Origin: MR-S7 sp000400995
Lineage (GTDB): Bacteria > Pseudomonadota > Gammaproteobacteria > Burkholderiales > Burkholderiaceae_C
Reading direction: 5' to 3'
Length of the DNA stretch: 64,000 bases
Assembly (NCBI RefSeq): GCF_045291395.1
Contig: NZ_CP152342.1
Coordinates: forward strand, 1,798,001 to 1,862,000
The position numbers and the translations under genes are program-made. Shown one piece after another: positions 44,355-53,368 of the stretch; the stretch's first letter is position 1, and each line of letters opens with the position of its first letter. Below the pieces are notes generated by a model that saw only the letters and a program-made list of their open reading frames with translations, was not told the origin of the DNA and did no database searches.

Positions 44355-45158
44355 ATGCCATTCAAGAAACCCCTTGCAATCCTGCTGGCCTGCACCCTCG
44401 TGTTGCCGGCCGGCCCCGCGCATGCCAATGAGCAAATGGTGGAACTGGTGTCCAACGGCTGGTACCAGACCTACCGGCTTCCGGACGATGTGGAGCAGGT
44501 CGAACTGGCGCAGCAACTGTCCGGCGACTGCAGCTTCAACCGCAACTGGGGCTACGACATCGGCCGCAAGGACCTGTGGGTGACGAACGGCTGTGGCGGG
44601 CGCTTCCGCTTGGTCACGCGCGCAGGCAGCCAGACCTCCGGTGGGGACAACACCGGCGCCTGGATCGCGGGGGCTGCCGTCGCGGCCATCGCGGGGGCGG
44701 TGATCCTGGCCAACAGGCATGACCGCGACAAGGACCGCGACGACGGGCGCTACCCCGACTACCCTCCGCAGCAGGGGCCGGCCCCTTGGCGGGGGCAGGA
44801 GATCCGGGGCCAGAACGGACTGTGCCTCGATGTCGCCGGCGGTTTGCGTGCGGGCAATGCCTTGAATGTCTACCAGTGCACGGGCGCCGAGAACCAGCGC
44901 TTCGCCTGGACCCGGCAAGGCGAGATGCGTGTGGGCGACCTGTGCCTCGATGTGGCGCAGGGCAGCACGCGCCAGGGAGCGCGGGTGATCGCATGGCAGT
45001 GCCGGAACCAGCCCAACCAGCAATGGGAGTGGAGCGGAGGGCAGATCCGCAGCCTCTACACGGGCATGTGCCTGGACATTGAGGGCGGTCGGGCGAGGCC
45101 CGGGCAGCCGGTCGTCATGTGGCCCTGCGCGGGCTCCAGCAATCAGCGGTGGCGCTAG
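44355..45158 (+). CDS. Secreted ricin-B lectin-domain protein
   Basis: 267 residues from ATG 44355 with a signal peptide (LAILLACTLVLPAGPAHA). The N-terminal half has a small cysteine-containing domain (VSNGWYQTYRLPDDVEQVEL, SGDCSFNRNWGYD), then a Gly/Ala membrane-like stretch (AWIAGAAVAAIAGAVILANR) and a charged linker. The C-terminal 130 residues are a ricin-B beta-trefoil with QxW repeats: NGLCLDVAGG, NQRFAW, GDLCLDVAQG, NQQWEW, GMCLDIEGG, NQRW. Such domains bind sugars. The partner domain and role are not known. Confidence 0.8.
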   Translation: MPFKKPLAILLACTLVLPAGPAHANEQMVELVSNGWYQTYRLPDDVEQVELAQQLSGDCSFNRNWGYDIGRKDLWVTNGCGGRFRLVTRAGSQTSGGDNTGAWIAGAAVAAIAGAVILANRHDRDKDRDDGRYPDYPPQQGPAPWRGQEIRGQNGLCLDVAGGLRAGNALNVYQCTGAENQRFAWTRQGEMRVGDLCLDVAQGSTRQGARVIAWQCRNQPNQQWEWSGGQIRSLYTGMCLDIEGGRARPGQPVVMWPCAGSSNQRWR

Positions 45159-45167
45159 CGGTGCTAG

Positions 45168-46502
45168 CTAGCGCGCCAGCAGCGCGTCGATTGCCAACAG
45201 GTCATCGGCAGTGAGCGTGCCAGCGGCCTGCTTCAGGCGCAATGAGCCTGTGAGCACGTTGTAGCGTGCCTGTGCGAGGTCGCGTTTGGTCTGGTAGAGC
45301 TGGCTTTGGGCGTTGAGCACGTCAATGTTGATGCGTACGCCGACCTGGTAGCCCAGAAGATTGGCGTCCAGCGCACTTTGAGTGGATGCCTCGGCCGCCT
45401 GTAGCGCGTTCACCTGTCCCACGCCGGACTGCACTCCGAAGAAGGCCGCGCGCGCGGCCTGCGCAGCGCTGCGGCGCGCGTTGTCCAGGTCCGCCTGGGC
45501 TTTCTCTTCGAGGGAAAGCGTTTCCTTCACCCGGTTCTGCACCGCGAAGCCTGCGAACAGGGGGAGGTTCAAGGCCACTCCCACGCTGGCGACGTTGGCA
45601 CGGGAGTGGATGCCGGGCAGGGTGACCGTGCCGTTGGGTGTGCGCTGCACCGTGTAGCCCGCCTGCAGGTCCACGGTGGGCAGGTGGCCTGTCTCGGCCT
45701 TGCGGGTTTCGAGGCGCGCCACGTCCAGGGCCAGGGCCGCCTGGCGGACCAGGGGCTGCGTGTCTTCGGCGGTGCGCACCCAGGTGCCCACGTCGGCGGG
45801 CTGCACCGCGGGCAGCGCGACGGGCTGCGCGAGAGGCAGGGGAGCGGTTCCGGCCCGGCCCACGAGCTGGTCCAGCGCCAGGCGCTTGACACGCAGGTCG
45901 TTCTCTGCGGCGATCTCCTGGGCTACCACCAGGTCGTGCCGTGCCTGCGCTTCACGCGAATCGGTCACCGTGGCATTGCCGACCTCGAAGTTGCGCCGGG
46001 CGGCCGCCAACTGCTCGCCGACGGCGGCCTTTTGCGCCTGCACGAAAGCCAGCGTGTCCTGGGCGGCCAGCACGTCGAAATAGGCCTGGCTCACGCGCAC
46101 CAGCAGGTCCTGCTCCGCGCCGTCGAGCTGGGCGCGTGCCAGATCGACGCCGCGCTGTCCCTGCTCGAACGTGATGCGGTTGGCGGGGCGGTACAGGGGC
46201 TGGGAGGCTGCAACGCCCAGCGTTTGCGTGGGGGCGTGCAGGTCGATCGGCGGGCGGCTCACGTCGGTGCGGCCGTAGCTGGCGCTGCCGGTCAGGGCGG
46301 CACTGGGCAGCAGGCCCGCGCGGGCCTGTTCGGCCCGGCTCGCGGCGGCTTCGTACTGGGCCTTGGCCGCCTGCCAGGGCGCATCGTAGCCACGCGCGAG
46401 CTGCGCCAGCTCGGCCAGGCTCTGGGCCTGTGCACCGGTGGCGGCGGCCCAGGCGGCGCCCATGGCCAGGGAGACGGAGAGAAGCCGCAGCAGTGAAGTC
46501 AT
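45168..46502 (-). CDS. TolC-family outer-membrane efflux protein
   Basis: 444 residues from ATG 46502 (upstream in-frame sequence is antisense shadow of the next gene). Signal peptide (MTSLLRLLSVSLAMGAAWAA), then two TolC/OEP repeats: ALTGSASYGRTDV, DLLVRVSQAYFDVLAAQDTL, NFEVGNATVTDSREAQARHD; and VDLQAGYTVQRTPNG, LNLPLFAGFAVQNRVKET, LLGYQVGVRINIDVLNAQSQ. It forms the outer-membrane channel of type I secretion or RND efflux systems. Here it is downstream of a rhodanese, pcm and a TetR gene. Confidence 0.93.
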   Translation of the reverse strand: MTSLLRLLSVSLAMGAAWAAATGAQAQSLAELAQLARGYDAPWQAAKAQYEAAASRAEQARAGLLPSAALTGSASYGRTDVSRPPIDLHAPTQTLGVAASQPLYRPANRITFEQGQRGVDLARAQLDGAEQDLLVRVSQAYFDVLAAQDTLAFVQAQKAAVGEQLAAARRNFEVGNATVTDSREAQARHDLVVAQEIAAENDLRVKRLALDQLVGRAGTAPLPLAQPVALPAVQPADVGTWVRTAEDTQPLVRQAALALDVARLETRKAETGHLPTVDLQAGYTVQRTPNGTVTLPGIHSRANVASVGVALNLPLFAGFAVQNRVKETLSLEEKAQADLDNARRSAAQAARAAFFGVQSGVGQVNALQAAEASTQSALDANLLGYQVGVRINIDVLNAQSQLYQTKRDLAQARYNVLTGSLRLKQAAGTLTADDLLAIDALLAR

Positions 46503-46572
46503 GGCGTCCTTCAGGGAGTTGACGTGATCGTGGCGAGGGGCTGCGGCCATGCACTGGCCGCGGGCCAGGCGT

Positions 46573-46911
46573 TCAATAGCGCGGAACGGACGGGTCGCAT
46601 TCATGCGACCACGCGTCGATGCCGCCCGTGATGTTGGCCACTTGCTCGAAGCCCTGCTGCGCCAGGAAACCGGCCACCCGCAGGCTGCGCATGCCGTGGT
46701 GGCACAGGCAGGCGATGGGGCGGGCAGGGTCCAGCTCGTCCAGCCGCCCCGGGATCTCGCCCATCGGGATGGCCACGAGCTCGAATCCCTGCGGCGCGAC
46801 GCTGGCCGTCTGGCGCTCCCACGGTTCGCGCACGTCCAGCACCAGGGGGAGCGATGCCCCGTTGGCAGCGATCCATTCGGCAAGCTGGGCAGGGCGGACG
46901 TGGTCGATCAT
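46573..46911 (-). CDS. Rhodanese-domain sulfurtransferase
   Basis: 112 residues, single rhodanese domain: VLDVREPWERQTA, IPMGEIPGRLDEL, and active-site CHHGMRS, with Cys as the sulfur-accepting residue, then GGIDAWSHECD. Likely a GlpE-type cytosolic enzyme transferring sulfane sulfur. It is 25 bp after pcm and 70 bp before tolC in one direction. Confidence 0.92.
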   Translation of the reverse strand: MIDHVRPAQLAEWIAANGASLPLVLDVREPWERQTASVAPQGFELVAIPMGEIPGRLDELDPARPIACLCHHGMRSLRVAGFLAQQGFEQVANITGGIDAWSHECDPSVPRY

Positions 46912-46936
46912 GCGTTGTACCTGAAGGAAGCCGGCG

Positions 46937-47647
46937 TCAGAACCGGAAGGAGGAGGGCTCCGGGAAGTTGCGCAGGCGCGAGGTGACCACGTCCCAGGGC
47001 CGGGTGGTTTCGAAGCGGTCGCCCGTGCGGCGCACGAAGGTGGCGCGCATCATGGGCTGCTGGCCGACGATGGCGCCCAGGCGGCCGCCTTCGCGCAGCA
47101 GCGACAGCAGCTTCTGCGGCACCTCGGCCACGGAGCCGCTCAGCACGATGACGTCGAACGGGCCGTCGGGAATGGGGTCGAGTGCGCCGTCGGCCTGGCG
47201 CACCTCGGCGTTCTGGATGCCGGCGCTGCGCAGGTTCTCGCGGGCGAACTCCACCAGCTCGGGCACGATCTCCAGCGTCACCACGCGTTCGGCGCTGCGC
47301 GCCAGCAGGGCGGCCATGTAGCCGGAACCCGCGCCGATCTCGAGCACACGGTCGGTCGGCTTGACCTGCAGGTCCTGCAGCATGCGCGCTTCCACGCGCG
47401 GCGCCAGCATGTGCTGGCCCAGGCGCATGGCTTCCTCGGTGGCGCTGTTCAAGGGGATTTCCATGTCCGTGAAGGCCATCCCCTCGTAGCTGGGCGGCAC
47501 GAACTCCTCGCGGCGCACGGCGGACAGCAGCTCCAGCACGCCCTCGTCGAGCACGTTCCACGGGCGGATCTGCTGCTCGATCATGTTGTAGCGAGCCTGC
47601 AGGGCGCAATTGCTGGTGTCGAAGGACGTGTTCAGGGGCAAGTTCAT
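46937..47647 (-). CDS. pcm: Protein-L-isoaspartate O-methyltransferase
   Basis: 236 residues from ATG 47647. Motifs: RYNMIEQQIRPWNVLDEGVL, RREEFVPPSYEGMAFTDMEI, SAM-binding VLEIGAGSGYMAALLAR, VRQADGALDPIPDGPFDVI, GGRLGAIVGQQP. It uses S-adenosylmethionine to repair isoaspartyl damage in proteins. It sits between TetR and the rhodanese gene. The N-terminus resembles the FIG family of Pcm paralogues common in betaproteobacteria. Confidence 0.9.
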   Translation of the reverse strand: MNLPLNTSFDTSNCALQARYNMIEQQIRPWNVLDEGVLELLSAVRREEFVPPSYEGMAFTDMEIPLNSATEEAMRLGQHMLAPRVEARMLQDLQVKPTDRVLEIGAGSGYMAALLARSAERVVTLEIVPELVEFARENLRSAGIQNAEVRQADGALDPIPDGPFDVIVLSGSVAEVPQKLLSLLREGGRLGAIVGQQPMMRATFVRRTGDRFETTRPWDVVTSRLRNFPEPSSFRF

Positions 47648-47694
47648 GGAGTACTCCGGACGCGGGTCACTGTGGGTCAGACAAACCCATGATT

Positions 47695-48372
47695 CTAGGC
47701 CGGCCGCACCTGAGCCGGCCGCACCAGCAGGCCCTGCAGCACGTTTTCCGCCTGCAGGCGGATGTACTCCTGGGGCGAGAACTTGTCGGGGTCCGGGATG
47801 CACAGCGACATCGACGGCTGCGAGAACATCAGGAACATCAGGGGCGCGAGCACCAGGTAGATGGCGTGGTCCAGGTCCAGCGCGCGGAATTCGCCCCGGT
47901 CGATGCCGCGCTGCAGGATGCGCCGCACCAGCCGGTGGCCCGGCTCCACCACCTCCTGGCGGTAGAAGCGGGCGATCTCGGGAAAATTGTTGGCCTCGCT
48001 CAGGATGAGCTTGCCCAGGCCCGAGGCCTTGGTGGAGCCCACGCGCTCCCACCAGCTCTGGAAGCAGTATTCCACCAGCTCGCAGCTCGTTCCCTCGAAG
48101 GTCTCCAGCTCCAGGTCCCATTCCGCGAAGCGGCCGGCGATGTTCTGACGCACCACGGCCTTGAACAGGTCTTCTTTGCTCGGGAAATAGAGGAACAGCG
48201 TGCCTTTGGAGACTCCGGCGCGGACGGCGACCTCGTCCACCTTGGTTGCGGCGAAGCCTTTCTCCACGAACAGGTCCAGCGCCGCCTCGAGCAATTCGCC
48301 GGGGCGGGCTTCCTTGCGGCGGCCACGGCGTGGCGGCGCGGGCGAGACGGAGTCGGGGAGGGTGGTGGGCAT
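47695..48372 (-). CDS. TetR-family transcriptional regulator
   Basis: 225 residues from ATG 48372: a basic N-terminal leader (PPRRGRRKEARPG), helix-turn-helix (ELLEAALDLFVEKGFAATKV, EVAVRAGVSKGTLFLYFPSK), and a C-terminal ligand domain (HAIYLVLAPLMFLMFSQPSM). ATTAATGACTGACTGGTTAG immediately upstream contains a TNACTNACTGGT-type repeat that could be its own operator. It probably controls the following pcm-rhodanese-tolC genes. Confidence 0.88.
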   Translation of the reverse strand: MPTTLPDSVSPAPPRRGRRKEARPGELLEAALDLFVEKGFAATKVDEVAVRAGVSKGTLFLYFPSKEDLFKAVVRQNIAGRFAEWDLELETFEGTSCELVEYCFQSWWERVGSTKASGLGKLILSEANNFPEIARFYRQEVVEPGHRLVRRILQRGIDRGEFRALDLDHAIYLVLAPLMFLMFSQPSMSLCIPDPDKFSPQEYIRLQAENVLQGLLVRPAQVRPA

Positions 48373-48483
48373 GAAATTAATGACTGACTGGTTAGTAATA
48401 TACCAACCACCCATGGCAGCGTCAAACGTACCTGCGCTGCCTTGCCTATGATGGGGGCCCCAACAAAGCCAGCGAGGCCAACC

Positions 48484-49029
48484 ATGTCCACCCTGCAGAG
48501 CATCACCCTGGGCGGAGGGTGCTTTTGGTGCACCGAGGCGGTGTTCGACCGCGTGCGCGGCGTGACCGACGTGCAAAGCGGCTACGCCAACGGCGACGTG
48601 GCCGAGCCTACCTACGAGCAGATATGCACGGGCCGCACGGGCCATGCCGAAGTGGTGCGCGTGACCTTCGACCCGGACCAGATCGGCGTGCGCGAACTGC
48701 TGGAGATCTTTTTCGCCACGCACGACCCGACCACCCTCGACCGCCAGGGCAACGACGTGGGCACGCAGTACCGCAGCGGCATCTACTACACCGACCCCGC
48801 GCACCGCGCCGTGGCCGAGGACATGCTGCGCGAGATGGGGCAGGACAAGATCTTCGGCGCCCCCATCGTCACCGAAGTGCAGCCGCTGGCGAGCTACTGG
48901 CCTGCCGAGGACTACCACCAGGACTACTACGCGCACCATCCCCACCAGGGCTACTGCGCCTTCGTGGTGCTGCCGAAGGTGGAGAAATTCCGCCAGACTT
49001 TCGCGCGCCATCTGAAGCCCGGGGCCTGA
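48484..49029 (+). CDS. msrA: Peptide methionine sulfoxide reductase MsrA
   Basis: 181 residues from ATG 48484. GGGCFWCTEAVFDRVRG holds the catalytic Cys, followed by VQSGYANGDVAEPTYEQICT, TGHAEVVRVTFDP, THDPTTLDRQGNDVGTQYRS, ASYWPAEDYHQDYYAHHPHQ and GYCAFVVLPKVEKFR. Full length. It repairs methionine-S-sulfoxide, with thioredoxin as reductant. It is divergent from TetR. Confidence 0.97.
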   Translation: MSTLQSITLGGGCFWCTEAVFDRVRGVTDVQSGYANGDVAEPTYEQICTGRTGHAEVVRVTFDPDQIGVRELLEIFFATHDPTTLDRQGNDVGTQYRSGIYYTDPAHRAVAEDMLREMGQDKIFGAPIVTEVQPLASYWPAEDYHQDYYAHHPHQGYCAFVVLPKVEKFRQTFARHLKPGA

Positions 49030-49109
49030 ATACTGCGCTATCCTCCCAGGCCCTTTGCCCGGCTCTCCCTCCGAGGGCGATGCAAGGGGTTCAACCCGGA
49101 GAAAACACC

Positions 49110-49349
49110 ATGAAACCATGGATCGCCCTCGCACTGCTGGCGTGCGCCGCGGCCGTGCAGGCCGAGGAGCACAGCGAGAAGCAGACGCGGGCCGACATCG
49201 AGCGCCACCGCGCCATGGCCGCCGCGCACGAGGCCGCAGCCAAGTGCCTGGAAGCCGGCAAGGGCCACGAGGCCTGCCGCAAGGAGCTGCAGGCCGCCTG
49301 CAAGAACCTGGCGATCGGCAAGTACTGCGGCATGAAGCACGTCCACTGA
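49110..49349 (+). CDS. Small periplasmic Cys/His protein
   Basis: 79 residues from ATG 49110, preceded by CCGGAG. Signal peptide (MKPWIALALLACAAAVQA), then a helical EHSEKQTRADIERHRAMAAA repeat and four cysteines in CLEAGKGHEACRKELQAAC and GKYCGMKHVH. I do not recognise a named family; the C-terminal CGMKHxH might bind metal. It is the first of three plus-strand genes leading to a ZnuD-like receptor. Confidence 0.65.
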   Translation: MKPWIALALLACAAAVQAEEHSEKQTRADIERHRAMAAAHEAAAKCLEAGKGHEACRKELQAACKNLAIGKYCGMKHVH

Positions 49350-49365
49350 GCCCGTCCTCCTTTCC

Positions 49366-49758
49366 GTGACTCCCTCCCGCACCCCCGCACTGCCGCCGCA
49401 ACTGCGCCGCCATCTGGCCCTGGCGTGGCTGCTGCTGGCGCTGGTGCTCGCGCCGACGCTCGGCCGCATGCACCAGATCGTGCACGGCGTCCCCGCCTTC
49501 GCGGCGGGGCATGCGCATGCGGCAGGGGAGGGCACGGCGCACCAGGCGCTGGACACGCTGCATGCGCTCTTCGCGGGCCACAGCAGCGCCGACTGCCAGG
49601 TGCTGGACCAGCAGACGCTGGGCGGCGCCTTGCTCGCCCAGGCGCTGCCGCCCGTGCAGGCTTCGCCCCAGGAGCCGCCGGCCGCCCCGCCAGCCCAGGC
49701 GCCCGCACTGCGGCGCCTGGCGGCCTTCCACGCCCGCGCGCCGCCCCTGCGCGCCTGA
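49366..49758 (+). CDS. Hypothetical His-rich membrane-anchored protein upstream of znuD-like gene
   Basis: 130 residues from GTG 49366, 16 bases after the Cys protein. One N-terminal hydrophobic helix (HLALAWLLLALVLAPTLG), then His-rich HQIVHGVPAFAAGHAHA and AHQALDTLHALFAGHSSADC, and a Pro/Ala tail. The layout, including a lone cysteine in ADCQ, is like DUF2946-type small proteins near metal receptors, but I cannot place it. Likely a periplasm-facing metal helper. Confidence 0.6.
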   Translation: MTPSRTPALPPQLRRHLALAWLLLALVLAPTLGRMHQIVHGVPAFAAGHAHAAGEGTAHQALDTLHALFAGHSSADCQVLDQQTLGGALLAQALPPVQASPQEPPAAPPAQAPALRRLAAFHARAPPLRA

Positions 49759-49815
49759 GGCCATTGCGCCTCGCGGAGCCCCGCACCCGAAGCCGGTGCT
49801 CCCTCAATACTCCCA

Positions 49816-49866
49816 TTTCGATAGCTGCCAGCGCTTGATGGACAAGCGCTAGCGCCGGTTTTCATT
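49816..49866 (+). repeat. Dispersed AGCGCTT/AAGCGCT repeat, copy 1
   Basis: GATAGCTGCCAGCGCTTG, spacer, then AAGCGCTAGCGCC and TTTTCATT. It sits in the 188-base gap upstream of the znuD-like gene. Confidence 0.85.
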
Positions 49867-49946
49867 AGATTTTCTCGTGTGCCGCAAGGCGCGGGAGCGC
49901 ACGCGTGCGCCGCCCCGTGCCGCGGCACGCATGGATGGCATTACCC

Positions 49947-52037
49947 ATGACAAGCTTTGTTTTCTCCCCTTCCGCTCCCGGCGTGCGCCGGCCCCTGGCC
50001 TGCGCGGTGCTGCTGGCCCTGGTCCCGGCCGCGCCGGCGGTGCTGGCGCAAACGGCCGGCCAGGCGCCCGCCGCGCTGCCGGAGGTCACCGTCTCCGCCA
50101 GCGGCCTGCAGCTCGGCGTGTCCGAGCTGACGCAGCCCGTGTCCGTGCTCGAGGGCGACACACTGGTGCGCCGCCGCGAAGCCACGCTGGGCGAAAGCCT
50201 GGAGGGCGAGCCCGGCATCACCGGCAGCCACTTCGGCGCCGGGGCCAGCCGCCCCGTGATCCGCGGCATGGACGGCCCGCGCGTCAAGATCCTCTCCGAC
50301 GGTGCGGAGCTGCACGACGCCTCCACCGTCAGCCCCGACCACGCCGTGGTCTCCGAGCCGCTGCTGGCCACCCAGGTGGAGGTGCTGCGCGGCCCTTCGG
50401 CGCTGGTGTACGGCGCGGGCGCCGTGGGCGGCGTGGTCAACGTGCTCGACGGCAAGGTGCCCACCGCCGTGCCCGAGAAGGGCATCGACGGCCAGGCCGA
50501 GCTGCGCGCCGGCACCGGCGCGCGCGAGAAGGCCGGGGCCTTCGCCCTCACGGGCGGCGCGGGCAACTTTGCCGTGCACGTGGAAGGCGCTGCGCGCGAC
50601 GCGGGCGACTACCGCGTCGGCAGCGGCTGGAGCGGGGGCACGCGTGTGCCCGGCAGCTTCAATCGCACCGACACCGGCAGCGTGGGCCTGTCGTGGGTCG
50701 GCAGCCGCGGCTACCTGGGCCTGGCCTTCACGCGCCAGACCGCCAAGTACGGCCTGCCCGGCCACAACCACGACTTCGAGGGCTGCCACACCCATGGCGA
50801 CCACCTGCACTGCGGCGGCCACGGGCATGGCGACGAGGACGGGCACGGCCATGACCACGATCACGACCATGAGGAAGGCGGCGTGCCCGTGGTGGACCTG
50901 CGCAGCGAGCGCGTGGACCTGCGCGGCGAGCTGCGCAACCCGTTCGCCGGCTTCGAGACGCTGCGCCTGCGCGCGGGCACGACCGACTACGTGCACGACG
51001 AGGTGGAGGGCGGCGCCGTCGCCACCACCTTCAAGAACAAGGCCAACGACCTGCGCCTGGAGCTGCAGCATGCGCCCGTGGCCGGGCTGCGCGGCCTGGT
51101 GGGCGTGCAGGGCTCCGAGCGCAAGTTCAGCGCGCAAGGCGAGGAGGCCTACGTGCAGCCCACGCGCACGCGCCGCTGGGGTCTCTTCGTGCTGGAGGAA
51201 TACCGCATCGGCGACTGGCGCATCGAGGGCGCGCTGCGCCACGACCGCCAGACTGCCGAGGCGCAGGACAGCGGCGTGGAGCGCAGCCACAACGGCACCT
51301 CGGCATCGCTGGGCACGGTGTGGCGCTTCACGCCCGGCTATGCGCTGGGCGCGAGCCTCACGCGCGCCAGCCGCGCGCCCACGGCCGAGGAGCTGTACGC
51401 GCGCGGCCTGCATATGGCCACCGCCACCTACGAGCGCGGCGATGCGGACCTGCGTGCCGAAACCTCGCGCAACATCGACCTGAGCCTGCGCAAGACCAGC
51501 GGCCCCACCACCTTCGACGTGACCGTGTTCCGCAACAGCATCAGCAACTACATCTACGGCCGCACGCTGGACGAGCATGATGGCCTCCAGCTGCTGCAGT
51601 ACAGCCAGGCCGACGCCACGTTTACCGGCGTGGAAGGCCGCGTGCGCCACGCCGTCACCCGCAACTGGGGCGTGACGCTGTTCGGCGACAGCGTGCGCGC
51701 GCGGCTGGACGAGGGCGGGCGCCTGCCGCGCATCCCGTCCGCGCGCGTGGGCCTGCGGCTGGATGCGAACTGGCAATCCTGGGAGGGTGAGATCGAGTGG
51801 CTGCAGGTCGCTCGCCAGAAGCGCGTGGCCGCGTTCGAGACCCCTACGCCCGGCTACGGCATGCTCAGCCTGGGCGTGGCCTACAACGGCCGCACCAGCG
51901 GCGGCACGCCGTGGCAGGTGTACCTGAAGGGACGCAACCTGACCGACCGGCTGGCCTACTCGCACGTCTCCTTCATCAAGGATGCGGCACCGCTGGCCGG
52001 GCGCAACGTGACCCTGGGGGTGCGCGTGGCGTTCTGA
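49947..52037 (+). CDS. ZnuD-like TonB-dependent zinc receptor
   Basis: 696 residues from ATG 49947. Signal peptide, plug (GASRPVIRGMDGPRVKILSD, VEVLRGPSALVYGAGAVGG) and barrel ending in Phe (NVTLGVRVAF). A striking His-rich external loop at about residues 275-310 contains HNHDFEGCHTHGDHLHCG and HGHDHDHDHEE, the hallmark of ZnuD-type zinc receptors. It imports zinc through the outer membrane. Two small His/Cys-rich secreted proteins precede it. No STN domain. Confidence 0.9.
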   Translation: MTSFVFSPSAPGVRRPLACAVLLALVPAAPAVLAQTAGQAPAALPEVTVSASGLQLGVSELTQPVSVLEGDTLVRRREATLGESLEGEPGITGSHFGAGASRPVIRGMDGPRVKILSDGAELHDASTVSPDHAVVSEPLLATQVEVLRGPSALVYGAGAVGGVVNVLDGKVPTAVPEKGIDGQAELRAGTGAREKAGAFALTGGAGNFAVHVEGAARDAGDYRVGSGWSGGTRVPGSFNRTDTGSVGLSWVGSRGYLGLAFTRQTAKYGLPGHNHDFEGCHTHGDHLHCGGHGHGDEDGHGHDHDHDHEEGGVPVVDLRSERVDLRGELRNPFAGFETLRLRAGTTDYVHDEVEGGAVATTFKNKANDLRLELQHAPVAGLRGLVGVQGSERKFSAQGEEAYVQPTRTRRWGLFVLEEYRIGDWRIEGALRHDRQTAEAQDSGVERSHNGTSASLGTVWRFTPGYALGASLTRASRAPTAEELYARGLHMATATYERGDADLRAETSRNIDLSLRKTSGPTTFDVTVFRNSISNYIYGRTLDEHDGLQLLQYSQADATFTGVEGRVRHAVTRNWGVTLFGDSVRARLDEGGRLPRIPSARVGLRLDANWQSWEGEIEWLQVARQKRVAAFETPTPGYGMLSLGVAYNGRTSGGTPWQVYLKGRNLTDRLAYSHVSFIKDAAPLAGRNVTLGVRVAF

Positions 52038-52341
52038 CGCCGGCCGCCGAAAGACCGCGCGCCGCCGTGCGGCAAGGTTGCCGTTGCGGCGGAGCGCGGC
52101 TACCATGCGCGGCCATGCCGCTCGCCGCATCTTCCTTCCGCACGTCCTCGCGCACCCGCGCGGGGGCCGCGGTGCGCGAGATCTGGCCATACAAGCCGGT
52201 CGCACATTCCCACGCCCGGCGATAACACCCCCTTCTTCCACACGCGCAACACCACACCATCGCCGGGCATCTCTCCGATGCGCGATGGCGGGGGCCGCGC
52301 GGGCGCAGGCGCGGCCTCCCTGGAAAGGACCGGGCTGCCGC
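52038..52341. other. Intergenic, no gene seen
   Basis: 304 GC-rich bases between the zinc receptor and the beta-helix gene; no motif recognised. Confidence 0.4.
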
Positions 52342-53214
52342 ATGGAATTCACCAAACAGTTTCTTCGGGCCAAGAACCCGTGCGCCAACGGCTTCCGCTG
52401 GTTCGTGCGCCACATCGAGGACGGCGTGGGCTACCAGCACGCGCTGGACACGCTGGTGCAGGCCGGGCGGGTCGAGGATGCGCTGTGGCTGCTGCGGCAG
52501 TTCGGCCCCACGAACACGGTGCTCAGCGTGGACAGCCTGGAGGCGCAGGACCTCGTGTTCGCGGGCACGGTGCTGGTGCGCTCGGTCATCGACGTGGAAG
52601 GCGTGCTCCATGCGGGCCGCTCCATCCAGGCCGGTGGCGGCATTCGCTGCGGCGGCGCGCTCGCCGCCGGCGAGGACATCCGCGCGGGCGCGCACATCCG
52701 CAGCCAGGGCGCCGTGCACTGCGGGGGCGACCTGCGCGCCGGCTGGGGCGTCGAGGCGCAGGACGCGGTGACCTGCGGCGGCGAGCTGCGCGCCGCGTGG
52801 GACGTGGTCTGCCAGGGCGCGCTGCGGGTGGGCGCGGGCGCCTCGGTCGGGCAGGACCTGCTCGTGCAGGGGCCCATCGACTGCGGCAAGAGCCTGCGCG
52901 TGGGCGGGCACCTGAACGGGGCGGACAGCCTGCGCGCGGCGCAGGGCATCATGGTGGGCGGCGCCATCACCGGCGTGACGCACGTGGAGGCGGGCTGGGG
53001 CATCAAGGCCGGGGAGTCCATCGAGGCCCACGGCGCCATCAAGGCGGGCGAGAGCCTGAGTGCGGGCGATGCGATCCGGGCGGGCGAGGGCTACGGCATC
53101 TTCGCCGGACTGAGCGTGCAGGAGGACGCCTGGGACACCAGCGCCCAGGTCTGGGCGCGGGACCTGCCCGCCGGCCTGCGCAGCGGCGTGTGGATGGGGG
53201 CGTGCGCGGTGTGA
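52342..53214 (+). CDS. Hexapeptide-repeat (left-handed beta-helix type) protein of unknown role
   Basis: 290 residues from ATG 52342. An N-terminal helical domain of ~70 residues (NPCANGFRWFVRHIEDGVGY, HALDTLVQAGRVEDALWLLR) is followed by about 190 residues with a six-residue period such as GAIKAGESLSAGDAIRAGEG. Five cysteines of the type xCxG recur at intervals of 24, 18, 12 and 24 residues, all multiples of six, which is strong internal evidence for stacked hexapeptide coils and a Cys ladder. No acyltransferase catalytic residues identified. It has no signal peptide, so probably cytosolic; perhaps a scaffold. A bactofilin relation is possible but not shown. Confidence 0.75.
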   Translation: MEFTKQFLRAKNPCANGFRWFVRHIEDGVGYQHALDTLVQAGRVEDALWLLRQFGPTNTVLSVDSLEAQDLVFAGTVLVRSVIDVEGVLHAGRSIQAGGGIRCGGALAAGEDIRAGAHIRSQGAVHCGGDLRAGWGVEAQDAVTCGGELRAAWDVVCQGALRVGAGASVGQDLLVQGPIDCGKSLRVGGHLNGADSLRAAQGIMVGGAITGVTHVEAGWGIKAGESIEAHGAIKAGESLSAGDAIRAGEGYGIFAGLSVQEDAWDTSAQVWARDLPAGLRSGVWMGACAV

Positions 53215-53248
53215 AGCCGGCTGCGGCCCTGCGTTCTATCTATATGCA

Positions 53249-53302
53249 TGAAATAGGCCTCCAGCGCTTATGTGGCAAGCGCTGCCAGCTATCAAATAAG
53301 TA
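53249..53302 (-). repeat. Dispersed repeat, copy 2
   Basis: On the minus strand TTTGATAGCTGGCAGCGCTT.., AAGCGCTGGAGGCCTATTT. Lies between the beta-helix and AEC genes. Confidence 0.85.
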
Positions 53303-53368
53303 GTTTTCGCAGCGGGCGTGTCTGCGCGGGCGCCTACACTGGCGCCCGCTTCCCTTTCCGCGCCCGCC

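Noticed and set aside
49941..52415. Long minus-strand open frame over the zinc receptor
   Set aside because: Ala/His/Gln-rich shadow without domain; the receptor on the plus strand is certain.
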